The notes beneath the pieces are model-generated. The model worked only from the letters and a program-made list of their open reading frames with translations. It was not told where the DNA came from and made no database searches. The translations under genes were made by a program, and so were the position numbers. 64,000 bases of DNA, from NCBI RefSeq assembly GCF_044761985.1, contig NZ_JBIWDK010000005.1, positions 231,301 to 295,300 on the forward strand, read 5' to 3'. Of the stretch, positions 26,305 to 34,311 are shown in pieces (position 1 is the first letter of the stretch; the number at the start of each line of letters is the position of its first letter). The stretch is from Peribacillus sp044761985 (GTDB lineage: Bacteria; Bacillota; Bacilli; Bacillales; DSM-1321).

Positions 26305-27502
26305 GATCGCTGCCCCCTAAAATGGATTGGACTTGTTCAACATCCTTATCACCACGACCAGAGAGGCAAATGACCAACCCTGTCCCTTTTTCCATTTCTT
26401 TTGCCAGTTTTAACCCATAAGAAAGGGCATGAGAGCTTTCTAAAGCTGGAATAATCCCTTCTTCCCTTGAAAGCAATACAAGGGCATCCAAGGCTTCCTG
26501 ATCAGTAACGGAAGTATATGTGACCCGATTCGTATCCTTTAGGTAACTGTGTTCCGGTCCTACTCCGGGATAATCCAACCCCGCTGAGACCGAATGGGCC
26601 TCCTGGATTTGGCCGTCTTCGTTTTGCAAGACATACATGAATGCCCCGTGAAGCACGCCGGGCCTTCCCTTAGTCAAACTTGAAGCATGTAATGGTGTAT
26701 GGAGACCATGACCTGCAGCTTCCACTCCATATAACTTCACCGTTTCATCCTCTATGAAAGGGTAAAACATGCCCATTGCATTACTGCCACCCCCAATACA
26801 AGCGACCACTGCATCAGGAAGCCCATTTACCAAGTCTGAATACTGGCGCTTTGTTTCATTGCCAATGACGCTTTGATAATCGCGAACAATGACGGGAAAC
26901 GGATGTGGACCGAGGACAGAACCCATAATGTAGTGAGTGTCCTCTACATTTGCAACCCAGTATCGTAATGCTTCATTTACTGCATCCTTCAAAGTGGAGC
27001 TCCCTTGTGTAACGGAAACAACCTTTGCCCCTAACAATTCCATTCTGAATACGTTCAATTTCTGCCTTCTGATATCTTCTGCACCCATGAAGATGATGCA
27101 TTCGAGCTTCAATAAAGCACAGACTGTCGCCGTCGCTACGCCATGCTGTCCTGCACCTGTTTCGGCTATGACCTTTTTCTTGCCCATTTTTTGAGTCAAT
27201 AAAGCCTGGCCTATCGTATTATTTATTTTGTGGGCACCTGTATGGTTCAAATCCTCACGTTTCAGGTAGATATCGGCACCACCTGCAAGTTTCGTCAGGT
27301 TCTCAGCAAAATAAAGAGGTGTTTCCCGACCAACGTATTGAGTCAGGTAATAGGATAGCTGCTTTTGGAAATCCGGATCATTTTTTGATTGTTCATAGAC
27401 CTCTTCAAGTTCAGTGATTGCAGCCATCAAGGTTTCAGGGACAAAACGGCCACCATATGCCCCGAAGTGTCCAGTTTGGTCAGGTTGTGTATACGTACTC
27501 AT
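26297..27502 (-). CDS. trpB: Tryptophan synthase beta chain
   Basis: A 401-residue PLP enzyme that joins indole to serine. The PLP Lys is in EDLNHTGAHKINN (about residue 93), the phosphate-binding Gly loop is CIGGGSNAMG, and ETGAGQHG contains the catalytic-loop Glu. The stop codon of trpF lies immediately upstream of its ATG (1-base gap), so translation is coupled. Confidence 0.97.
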   Translation of the reverse strand: MSTYTQPDQTGHFGAYGGRFVPETLMAAITELEEVYEQSKNDPDFQKQLSYYLTQYVGRETPLYFAENLTKLAGGADIYLKREDLNHTGAHKINNTIGQALLTQKMGKKKVIAETGAGQHGVATATVCALLKLECIIFMGAEDIRRQKLNVFRMELLGAKVVSVTQGSSTLKDAVNEALRYWVANVEDTHYIMGSVLGPHPFPVIVRDYQSVIGNETKRQYSDLVNGLPDAVVACIGGGSNAMGMFYPFIEDETVKLYGVEAAGHGLHTPLHASSLTKGRPGVLHGAFMYVLQNEDGQIQEAHSVSAGLDYPGVGPEHSYLKDTNRVTYTSVTDQEALDALVLLSREEGIIPALESSHALSYGLKLAKEMEKGTGLVICLSGRGDKDVEQVQSILGGSDHE

Positions 27503-28120
27503 CTATTCATTCCTCTTCTCCTGTATATTTTTTGCCTTCCTTATAAATGCCTTTATTTTTGTTGCGTCCTTCACCCCATCAATCTCCACACCACTAGCGA
27601 CATCAACCCCGAATGGGGATACGGCCAAAATCGCTTTATCCACATTATCCGGATTTAAGCCACCTGCAAGAATAACCTTGTCCAGTGGAAGCTTGGCTTT
27701 TTGGAGCATATCCCAATCTAATGTCATTCCTTTTCCCGAGGAACCTTTCGGCAAATCGACCAGAAGATACTCAGCGGGATAATCGTTAAGGTTTTCAAGG
27801 TCCTCTTCTGAATGTATGGCGAATGCCTTAATGACAGGTAGCGGCATCCTTTCGGCAAAACTAGTAGACTCGTTTCCGTGCAGCTGAATATAATCCAATC
27901 CAGCGATGCCAGCCGTCCTAATCACATCCCGTTCGGCCTGATTAGAAAACACCCCTACTTTTTTCACATGTCCAGGAAGGTTTCGTCCAATTTCACGCAC
28001 CACCTCAGGTTGGACTTTCCGGCTGCTTTCTGCAAAAATGAACCCGATGAAATCAGCACCTGCCCCTACAGCCGATTGGACATCCTCCAATGTTTTCAAT
28101 CCACAAATTTTGACGAACAT
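27503..28120 (-). CDS. trpF: Phosphoribosylanthranilate isomerase
   Basis: A 205-residue TIM barrel performing the Amadori rearrangement of PRA to CdRP. The catalytic Cys is in VKICGLKTLEDV at the N-terminus and the general-acid Asp in LLVDLPKGSSGKG; AGGLNPDNV and GVDVASGVE bind phosphate. It lies 17 bases after trpC and abuts trpB. Confidence 0.95.
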   Translation of the reverse strand: MFVKICGLKTLEDVQSAVGAGADFIGFIFAESSRKVQPEVVREIGRNLPGHVKKVGVFSNQAERDVIRTAGIAGLDYIQLHGNESTSFAERMPLPVIKAFAIHSEEDLENLNDYPAEYLLVDLPKGSSGKGMTLDWDMLQKAKLPLDKVILAGGLNPDNVDKAILAVSPFGVDVASGVEIDGVKDATKIKAFIRKAKNIQEKRNE

Positions 28121-28137
28121 ATTTTTCTCCTTACCTC

Positions 28138-28917
28138 TTAAAAGTTCACTTGAAGTTCATTCATCGTATCCGAAAGGTTGGTGGAAGTCATCAAGGTTTC
28201 ACCCACTAAAATCCCCCTGGCACCCGCTTTTTTCACACGCAGGACATCTGCTTTCGTTTTGATTCCACTTTCACTGATAATCATATGAATGTTCGGATCA
28301 AGCAGTTTCGCAAGCCGTTCCGTTACAGCCAGGTCCACTTCGAATGTTTTTAAATTTCTATTGTTGATCCCAATCAATTCTGCTCCGAGGTCCACCGCCT
28401 GTTTTAGCTCTGATTCATCATGGACTTCAGTTAATACTTCGAGCCCTTTACTTTTTGCATATTGATACAACTCATGTAGGCGCTCTTTCGAAAGAGCTGC
28501 CACAATTAAAAGAATAATGGTCGCACCTGCATGGTAGGCCCGGTCAATCTGGATTTCATCAATGATGAAGTCCTTACAGAGTCTAGGGATTTTGACAAGT
28601 TGGCTCACGTTTCGTAAATCATCGATCGTTCCTTTAAAGAAAGACTCGTCAGTCAAAACGGATATGGCAGCAGCTCCCCCTTTTTCATAAGATAGGGCTT
28701 GATTGTTGGGGTCAACATCCATGTTTATCTTACCCTTTGACGGAGAAGCACGTTTTATTTCTGCTATAACCGAAATGGAGGCGGCTGTTTTCAAAGATTC
28801 CACTAGCGATGGCCTTGTTGAACGGACCGCCTCCGACTGTGGAAAGCCGCTTCCTTCTTTATAATGGGCAACCTCCACTTTTTTCCTTTCGATGATTTTC
28901 GTTAAAATATTTTCCAT
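28138..28917 (-). CDS. trpC: Indole-3-glycerol-phosphate synthase
   Basis: A 259-residue TIM barrel that closes the indole ring from CdRP. The signature IAEIKRASPSKG (about 51-62) holds the catalytic Lys; other conserved parts are LCKDFIIDEIQI, LIGINNRNLKTFEVD and ISESGIKTKADV. It follows trpD directly with no gap. Confidence 0.96.
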   Translation of the reverse strand: MENILTKIIERKKVEVAHYKEGSGFPQSEAVRSTRPSLVESLKTAASISVIAEIKRASPSKGKINMDVDPNNQALSYEKGGAAAISVLTDESFFKGTIDDLRNVSQLVKIPRLCKDFIIDEIQIDRAYHAGATIILLIVAALSKERLHELYQYAKSKGLEVLTEVHDESELKQAVDLGAELIGINNRNLKTFEVDLAVTERLAKLLDPNIHMIISESGIKTKADVLRVKKAGARGILVGETLMTSTNLSDTMNELQVNF

Positions 28918-29940
28918 TTACATTACCACCTTATTACGGTTGCCATAGGCAATTAAATTTTCTAATTTCGCAAGAGCTGAACCGCTGTCTAGGCTATCTT
29001 TGGCCAGAGAAATGCCCTTTTTAATTGTGGGCGCCGTTCCATGGGCGAATAATCCCAGCCCTGCGTTCAACAAAACGGTATCCCGGTAAGCCCCTTTCTC
29101 TCCTTTTAAGACACGTAGCATAATATCAGCATTTTCCTTAGCGTCTCCTCCACGAATTTCCTCATTTCCGTAGATGGGCAAATCCACTTCTTCCGGATTC
29201 AGGGTAAAGGGGATGATGTCCCCTTCTTCCAAAAGGACGAGAGAATTTTCTCCCTGTAGACTTGCTTCATCCATAGAACCTGCTCCATGGATGACAACCG
29301 CACGTTTTCTGCCTAATTTGTGGAGCACCTCGGCAAATAGCTCAAGCATATCCCGACGGTTAATTCCCAATAGTTGCGTTTCGAGTTGCACTGGATTTGT
29401 TAATGGACCTAAATAATTAAAGACAGTTGGGATCTTCAATTCTTTTCTCACTTTCATAATCCGGGCGCTGTTTGGATGGAGTGACGGCGCAAACAAGAAA
29501 GTGATGCCGTTTTCCTCCAGCAGTTCTTTCACCATTCCAGGTTCAAGGTATAAATTGACCCCTAGCTCTTCCAAAACATCCGCACTTCCCGTCTTACTCG
29601 AAATGCTACGATTTCCATGTTTGGCAACCTTTACTCCGGCACCGGCCAGAACAAATGCAGAAGTGGTACTGATGTTGAAGCTTTGTGAGCCATCTCCACC
29701 TGTCCCGCAATTATCCATCACGTTTAAACTAGTCGAATGTACACTTCTTGCTTTTTTTCGCATGACCCTGACCAGACTGGCGATTTCTCCCGCCGTTTCT
29801 CCTTTTGCTTTTAATGCTATAAGAAAAGCCGCCATCTCGCTTTCTGTAATATCTGTAGAAAATAACGCTTGGGCTGCTCTACTCATCTCATCTTCCGTCA
29901 ATGTTTGACGCTCTGCTAACTTCACTAAATACTCCTTCAC
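28918..29940 (-). CDS. trpD: Anthranilate phosphoribosyltransferase
   Basis: A 340-residue glycosyltransferase that attaches phosphoribose from PRPP to anthranilate. The PRPP/Mg site is seen in DNCGTGGDGSQSFNIST and KHGNRSISSKTGSADVLEELG; VIHGAGSMDEAS is conserved near the C-terminal third. I start at the GTG at 29940, 6 bases behind GGGGGAG; a GTG at 29955 overlaps that site. Confidence 0.96.
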   Translation of the reverse strand: MKEYLVKLAERQTLTEDEMSRAAQALFSTDITESEMAAFLIALKAKGETAGEIASLVRVMRKKARSVHSTSLNVMDNCGTGGDGSQSFNISTTSAFVLAGAGVKVAKHGNRSISSKTGSADVLEELGVNLYLEPGMVKELLEENGITFLFAPSLHPNSARIMKVRKELKIPTVFNYLGPLTNPVQLETQLLGINRRDMLELFAEVLHKLGRKRAVVIHGAGSMDEASLQGENSLVLLEEGDIIPFTLNPEEVDLPIYGNEEIRGGDAKENADIMLRVLKGEKGAYRDTVLLNAGLGLFAHGTAPTIKKGISLAKDSLDSGSALAKLENLIAYGNRNKVVM

Positions 29941-29966
29941 AACTGACTCCCCCACTCGTTTTAAAA

Positions 29967-30572
29967 TTATAAAATGGATTGTTCCTTCTCTAATTGATAT
30001 GCATCCGCAATCTTATAAAATTCATGTAACAGTTCTTTGCCAATCTTTGTTCCAATTGATTCAGGGTGAAATTGGAGACCATACAGCGGATAATCCCGGT
30101 GTTTCAATGCCATGATCTCTCCATCGTCCAACGCATTCGCCGTAACTAGTAACTCAGGAGGCACGCTTTCCCTCTCAACTACCAAGGAATGGTAACGCAT
30201 CACTGGGAATTGATGTTCCTGATTAACAAAAACCCCCGTCCCATCATGCTCAATAACCGATGTCTTTCCATGCATGATTACTTGTGCTCCAACCACTTTC
30301 GCACCAAAAGTTGCGCCAATCGCCTGATGACCAAGACAGATTCCCAAGATAGGAAGCTTCTTATAAAAGGAACGAATGATTTCCATACTCATTCCCGCAT
30401 CTTCAGGTCGTCCTGGACCTGGGGAGATGATGATTGCCGTTGGGTTCATGTCCTCAATTTCAGCAATGGTGATTTCATCGTTCCTTTTCACAATCAAATC
30501 TTTCTCGACTTCTCCTAAATATTGATACAAGTTGTAAGTAAATGAATCATAGTTATCAAGCAACAAAATCAT
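29967..30572 (-). CDS. trpG: Anthranilate synthase component II (glutamine amidotransferase)
   Basis: A 201-residue class I glutamine amidotransferase supplying ammonia to TrpE. The nucleophile Cys is in LGICLGHQAIG (about residue 78), with the His/Glu of the triad in QFHPESIGT. In B. subtilis the single shared trpG/pabA gene sits in the folate operon; here a copy is inside the trp operon, overlapping trpE by 4 bases, so it is probably dedicated to tryptophan. A shared role in p-aminobenzoate synthesis cannot be excluded. Confidence 0.94.
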   Translation of the reverse strand: MILLLDNYDSFTYNLYQYLGEVEKDLIVKRNDEITIAEIEDMNPTAIIISPGPGRPEDAGMSMEIIRSFYKKLPILGICLGHQAIGATFGAKVVGAQVIMHGKTSVIEHDGTGVFVNQEHQFPVMRYHSLVVERESVPPELLVTANALDDGEIMALKHRDYPLYGLQFHPESIGTKIGKELLHEFYKIADAYQLEKEQSIL

Positions 30573-31963
30573 TTTTTATTTACCTCCATCAACGCCCGAG
30601 CTTTATTCTGTGTTTCCTCATATTCGGTTTTCGGATCCGAGTCATATACAATTCCCGCTCCGGCCTGTACGTAGGCATGCCCCTCCTTGATAATCATCGT
30701 CCGTATGGCAAGGGCCATATCCAGGTCACCTCCGAAACCAATAAATCCAATTGATCCTGAATAGACGCCTCGCTTACAGTTTTCAAGTCCGTTGATCAAT
30801 TCCATGGCCCTGATTTTTGGGGCACCAGATACAGTCCCAGCAGGCTGACAGACCGTTAAAGCATCTAAACTCGTAAATTCCTCCCTAAGCTTGCCGCTAA
30901 TCTTGGAGGCAATATGCATCACATGCTGAAATCTCTGAATTTCCATTTCTTCCGTAAGATGAATCGAACCAATTTCACAAACCCGCCCGAGATCGTTTCT
31001 TCCCAAGTCTACAAGCATCCTATGTTCAGCCAATTCCTTCTCGTCCATCAGTAAGCTTTTTTCTAACCCCTTATCTTCCTCAACCGTTTTTCCCCTAGGT
31101 CGTGTACCCGCGATGGGATTCACATGCACCATACCGGCTGAAACACTGATTAAGCTTTCCGGCGAAGAACCCAGAACGGTGTATTCTCCAAACTCAATAT
31201 AGAACATGTATGGTGATGGATTGGCTAAGCGAAGTCGTCGATATGCATCGAACGGCTCTCCATCAAAGTCAGACTGGAATCTTTGTGATAACACGATTTG
31301 GAACACTTCACCCGCTACAATCGCTTCCTTCGCTTCAAGCACCATTTTCTCGAACTCCACCTGACTGAAGTTCGAATCGAATTCCAAAAATTCCGACGAT
31401 AATTCTTGTGACGGTTTACTCGGTTGATTGATTTTCTCCTTCATATCCGCTAAACTTTTTTTTCCATCGTCTTCGGCAGTCAAAAGATGAATCTTTTGCA
31501 GGACATGGTCGAATATGTACAATTCCTTAAAGAATAGAAAATGGGCATCTGGCATCTGAAGTGGATCAGGGGGTACATCACCAATCTTTTCAAATAAACG
31601 AATAACATCATACCCCAGGTACCCGACTGCACCCCCATTAAATGGGGGAATATTCACCGGGATACCCTCAAGTTCAACCAACAGTTGATCCTTCAGGAAC
31701 TCGATGATGTTCGCTTCCTTCACTTCCTCTTCCCCGGATACAGAATCCTTGACGTGAACTTGATTGGCTAATGAAGTGACCTCCAAATAAGGATTGGACC
31801 CTAGATAGGAATAGCGACCATTATCATGATGTGAATTTGAGCTTTCGAGCAGGAATTTTTTCTTATCATTTAATTTGCGAAATATGGAGATTGGTGTGTG
31901 AATATCCCCTTCTATTGTTTCCATTTTAAAATGAAGTTTCTTTTTCTCATTCAAAGAATTCAT
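30569..31963 (-). CDS. trpE: Anthranilate synthase component I
   Basis: A 464-residue enzyme converting chorismate to anthranilate. The N-terminal domain holds the LLESS element used for feedback binding of tryptophan; the chorismate-binding half shows GEVFQIVLSQRF, NPIAGTRPRGKT, LVDLGRNDLGRV, and a C-terminal GAPKIRAMELI with GAGIVYDSDP. The ATG at 31963 is 7 bases behind GGGAGGG; the TTG at 31969 is too close. It is the first gene of trpEGDCFBA, behind the tandem T-boxes. Confidence 0.96.
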   Translation of the reverse strand: MNSLNEKKKLHFKMETIEGDIHTPISIFRKLNDKKKFLLESSNSHHDNGRYSYLGSNPYLEVTSLANQVHVKDSVSGEEEVKEANIIEFLKDQLLVELEGIPVNIPPFNGGAVGYLGYDVIRLFEKIGDVPPDPLQMPDAHFLFFKELYIFDHVLQKIHLLTAEDDGKKSLADMKEKINQPSKPSQELSSEFLEFDSNFSQVEFEKMVLEAKEAIVAGEVFQIVLSQRFQSDFDGEPFDAYRRLRLANPSPYMFYIEFGEYTVLGSSPESLISVSAGMVHVNPIAGTRPRGKTVEEDKGLEKSLLMDEKELAEHRMLVDLGRNDLGRVCEIGSIHLTEEMEIQRFQHVMHIASKISGKLREEFTSLDALTVCQPAGTVSGAPKIRAMELINGLENCKRGVYSGSIGFIGFGGDLDMALAIRTMIIKEGHAYVQAGAGIVYDSDPKTEYEETQNKARALMEVNKK

Positions 31964-32084
31964 GAACAATCCCTCCCTTTATGTCAATTACGTTATACGT
32001 TTATTTTTTCTCCCGCCGTCAGAATAGGAGGTGGAGCTTATCTTTTTAATCCTTCGTCATAACATCGTCAGAAATGGAACATAT

Positions 32085-32345
32085 AAAAAAATCCCCTACA
32101 AACACAAATATTGTGCTTGCAGAGGACGGAATACCGCGGTGCCACCTCAAGTTGGAAAAATCACTCTTTTTCCCTCTTACAGCAGGATATAATCCTGCAC
32201 ACCCTTTAACGGAGGCAACCGAGTTTCCCTACTTCATTTCAAGAAACCACTCATAAGTCCATTCATCTTCCTACTTCGTACCGGTTTTCAGCTGATCCGG
32301 CTCTCTGTGACGATGCTAAAGAAAGATTACTACTCTTAATCAAAG
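32085..32345 (-). promoter_or_regulatory. Trp T-box riboswitch, promoter-proximal to trpE (second of two)
   Basis: Read on the minus strand, this has the T-box hallmarks in order: the stem I element GAGAGCCGGATCAGCTGAAA, a specifier-loop UGG codon (complement of 32259-32261, in GAATGGACTT), the T-box AGGTGGCACCGCGGT (complement of 32133-32147) and a terminator (CCTCTGCAAGCACAA / TGTGTTTGTAGGGG) with T7 at 32085-32091. UGG matches tRNA-Trp. Uncharged tRNA-Trp should stabilise the antiterminator and let transcription pass to trpE, 120 bases further on. Confidence 0.93.
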
Positions 32346-32372
32346 ATTTAATTATCCTTTTTAAAAAAACGC

Positions 32373-32634
32373 AAAAAAGCCCCTCATCCAAAGGACGAGG
32401 AACCCGTGGTACCACCTTAATTAGCTATAATAGCTCACTTTACGGCACAAAAAACATTACATGCCTGTCTCCATTAACGATGAGATAATCGCCAAAGCCT
32501 ACTCCGTCATCCGTTTCGGTTTGGGGCTCGGAAGTCCATTCGCTTAAACTTGTTCACCAGTTTTCAGCAACCACTGGCTCTCTACAGAACAATATTAAGG
32601 TACTATTCTTCGTCACTGCCTTTATCTTTTCTTG
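32373..32634 (-). promoter_or_regulatory. Trp T-box riboswitch, upstream copy (first of two)
   Basis: A second complete T-box leader about 28 bases upstream of the other. It has the stem I element GAGAGCCAGTGGTTGCTGAAA, a UGG specifier (complement of 32536-32538, in GAATGGACTT), the T-box AAGGTGGTACCACGGG (complement of 32404-32419), and a terminator CCTCGTCC / GGATGAGG running into T6 at 32373-32378. Two Trp-reading switches in series should demand uncharged tRNA-Trp at both for full-length trp mRNA. Confidence 0.93.
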
Positions 32635-32640
32635 TTTATT

Positions 32641-32669
32641 ATGTTAAAACATAATTTTCAGGAAGTCAA
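32641..32669 (-). promoter_or_regulatory. Sigma-A promoter of the trp leader
   Basis: On the minus strand TTGACT (complement of 32664-32669), a 17-base spacer and TAACAT (complement of 32641-32646). Predicted start near 32634 puts the first T-box at the very 5' end of the mRNA. It lies within 60 bases of the yktA stop codon. Confidence 0.7.
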
Positions 32670-32694
32670 TAAAGTTTTCTAATAATTGAAAATT

Positions 32695-32967
32695 TTATTT
32701 CATTTTAATCCAATCACCATCTGCAAGAGCTTTCGCTTTCTTAATAACATGATAGGCAGAATACGTGCTGGCCGATTCGAATTCGTCCGTATACCTCTTT
32801 TCATCCGCCTTACCGGGGACAATCACCTTAAAACGGCGATAGGCATTCATGAATGCTTCTTTTTCAATTTTACTTTCATAAGCTTTCTCTACTGCTTCAA
32901 AAAATTTAATGACGTCGACGATTTCTTCCGTTGACCAATCAAGATCCATAGGATATTGATAATCCAT
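32695..32967 (-). CDS. yktA: YktA, UPF0223 protein
   Basis: A 90-residue helical protein with the UPF0223 pattern (YPMDLDWSTEEIVDVIKFFE, later YRRFKVIVPGKADEK). A family structure is known but no function. In B. subtilis it is next to yktB; here the trp operon separates them, and no clear terminator stands between yktA and the trp leader. Confidence 0.9.
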   Translation of the reverse strand: MDYQYPMDLDWSTEEIVDVIKFFEAVEKAYESKIEKEAFMNAYRRFKVIVPGKADEKRYTDEFESASTYSAYHVIKKAKALADGDWIKMK

Positions 32968-33013
32968 ACTTATTCACTCCTTCTAGTTAAATCCTGTTGA
33001 ATGGGTAACTTTC

Positions 33014-33979
33014 TCACTCAGCCCACTTTGAGCGAATGGCCTCCGCCTCACTGATGATACGTTTGAATAGCTGGGCCGTCGTTGGTACATCATGGATCAT
33101 CCCCATGACCTGTCCTGCCCAAGCGTAGCCTTCGTCCTCGATTCCATCATGAATATACTTTTGGTTTGCTTCTCCGCTTATGTAATCCTTCAATTGCTCG
33201 TATCCACCGTTTTCTTTTTCAATTTCAAGAATCTTATCCGTCCAGCTATTAGAAATGACGCGGGCAGGAGCACCAATTGAACGCTTAATGACAACGGTAT
33301 CATTTTCTGTTCCGGAAACCAAGGCATTTTTATATAATTCATGGGCATGGACGCATTCCTCGACAGCAATGAATCTTGTACCCATCTCGATACCTTCGGC
33401 TCCAAGGGCCAATGCAGCCATTAACCCACGTCCATCCCCGAATCCACCTGAAGCGATTACGGGAATGCGCACGGAGTCAACCACTTGCGGTATCAATACG
33501 GATGTACCGATATCATCCCTTCCTAAATGACCTCCGCCTTCCTGCCCGACCACCATCACAGCATCCGCACCCAATTGTTCGGCTTTAACGGCCTGCCTCT
33601 TTGCGGCAACTAGCACAAGCTTCTTTACAGGCGTATCTTTAAGAAATTCTAGAAATGGAGCAGGGTTGCCACCAGTTACCGAGACAATGGCAATTCCTTC
33701 TTTCATCGCTGCCTCAAGCATATGTTCATAGGGCCTGCCATGCTGACCAATGGCGAAATTGACGCCAAAAGGCTTATCCGTCATAGCTTTTGTCTTTCGG
33801 ATTTCCTGAACCAATTGATCCGGGTCATTCAACGACATGGCCGTTACCTGTCCCAAACCCCCAGCATTCGAAACCGCTGCAGCCAATTCCGCATAGGCAA
33901 GGTGTGCCAATCCCCCTTGCACAATTGGATACTGTATCCCCAATAAATCAGTCACGCGAGTTTTCCATTTCAAGAACAT
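33014..33979 (-). CDS. Nitronate monooxygenase / FabK-like FMN enzyme
   Basis: A 321-residue TIM-barrel flavoprotein. The family pattern is clear: YPIVQGGLAHLAYAELAAAVSNAGGLG at the start, PFGVNFA, the GQEGGGHLG loop, VIASGGFGDGRG and GAEGIEMGTRF, which bind FMN phosphate. Members are nitronate monooxygenases (detoxifying alkyl nitronates) or enoyl-ACP reductases of the FabK type. Lack of fatty-acid synthesis neighbours favours the former. AAGGGGGAAG precedes the ATG. Probably its own transcription unit with yktA 46 bases downstream. Confidence 0.85.
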   Translation of the reverse strand: MFLKWKTRVTDLLGIQYPIVQGGLAHLAYAELAAAVSNAGGLGQVTAMSLNDPDQLVQEIRKTKAMTDKPFGVNFAIGQHGRPYEHMLEAAMKEGIAIVSVTGGNPAPFLEFLKDTPVKKLVLVAAKRQAVKAEQLGADAVMVVGQEGGGHLGRDDIGTSVLIPQVVDSVRIPVIASGGFGDGRGLMAALALGAEGIEMGTRFIAVEECVHAHELYKNALVSGTENDTVVIKRSIGAPARVISNSWTDKILEIEKENGGYEQLKDYISGEANQKYIHDGIEDEGYAWAGQVMGMIHDVPTTAQLFKRIISEAEAIRSKWAE

Positions 33980-34311
33980 CTTCCCCCTTGTCCATTCTTT
34001 AATACTCTACACGAATCATTATGGCAAATACTGTTTATTTATTCAAATCATAAACTCACCTATATCAGGAAGTTCATTCAACAATCGCTAATACATTTCA
34101 TTTGCCTAGTTTCATAGATTCTTTCGCCTTAGCTTGCTATTTTAGGGTTTAAAAGTATAACTAGGCATTTATTGTTAGACATGCTATAATTCTTTTGTTT
34201 TATGTCTACCCATAATTCGCAGCCCGATTTAATAGAGGCTGACACGCAGAATAATATACTGCAGTAAATGGAGTATTTTTATATATTATATTGAAAAGGG
34301 GCTACAAGAAT
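33980..34311 (+). promoter_or_regulatory. speA upstream region with extended -10 promoter
   Basis: TGCTATAAT at 34182-34190 is a perfect extended -10 element; no good -35 is present, as is usual for this class. The mRNA would have an untranslated leader of about 115 bases with small dyads (CAGCC/GGCTG near 34221-34242, and ATACT/AGTAT near 34255-34275). The rest of the divergent gap, towards the nitronate monooxygenase gene, shows nothing clear. Confidence 0.5.
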
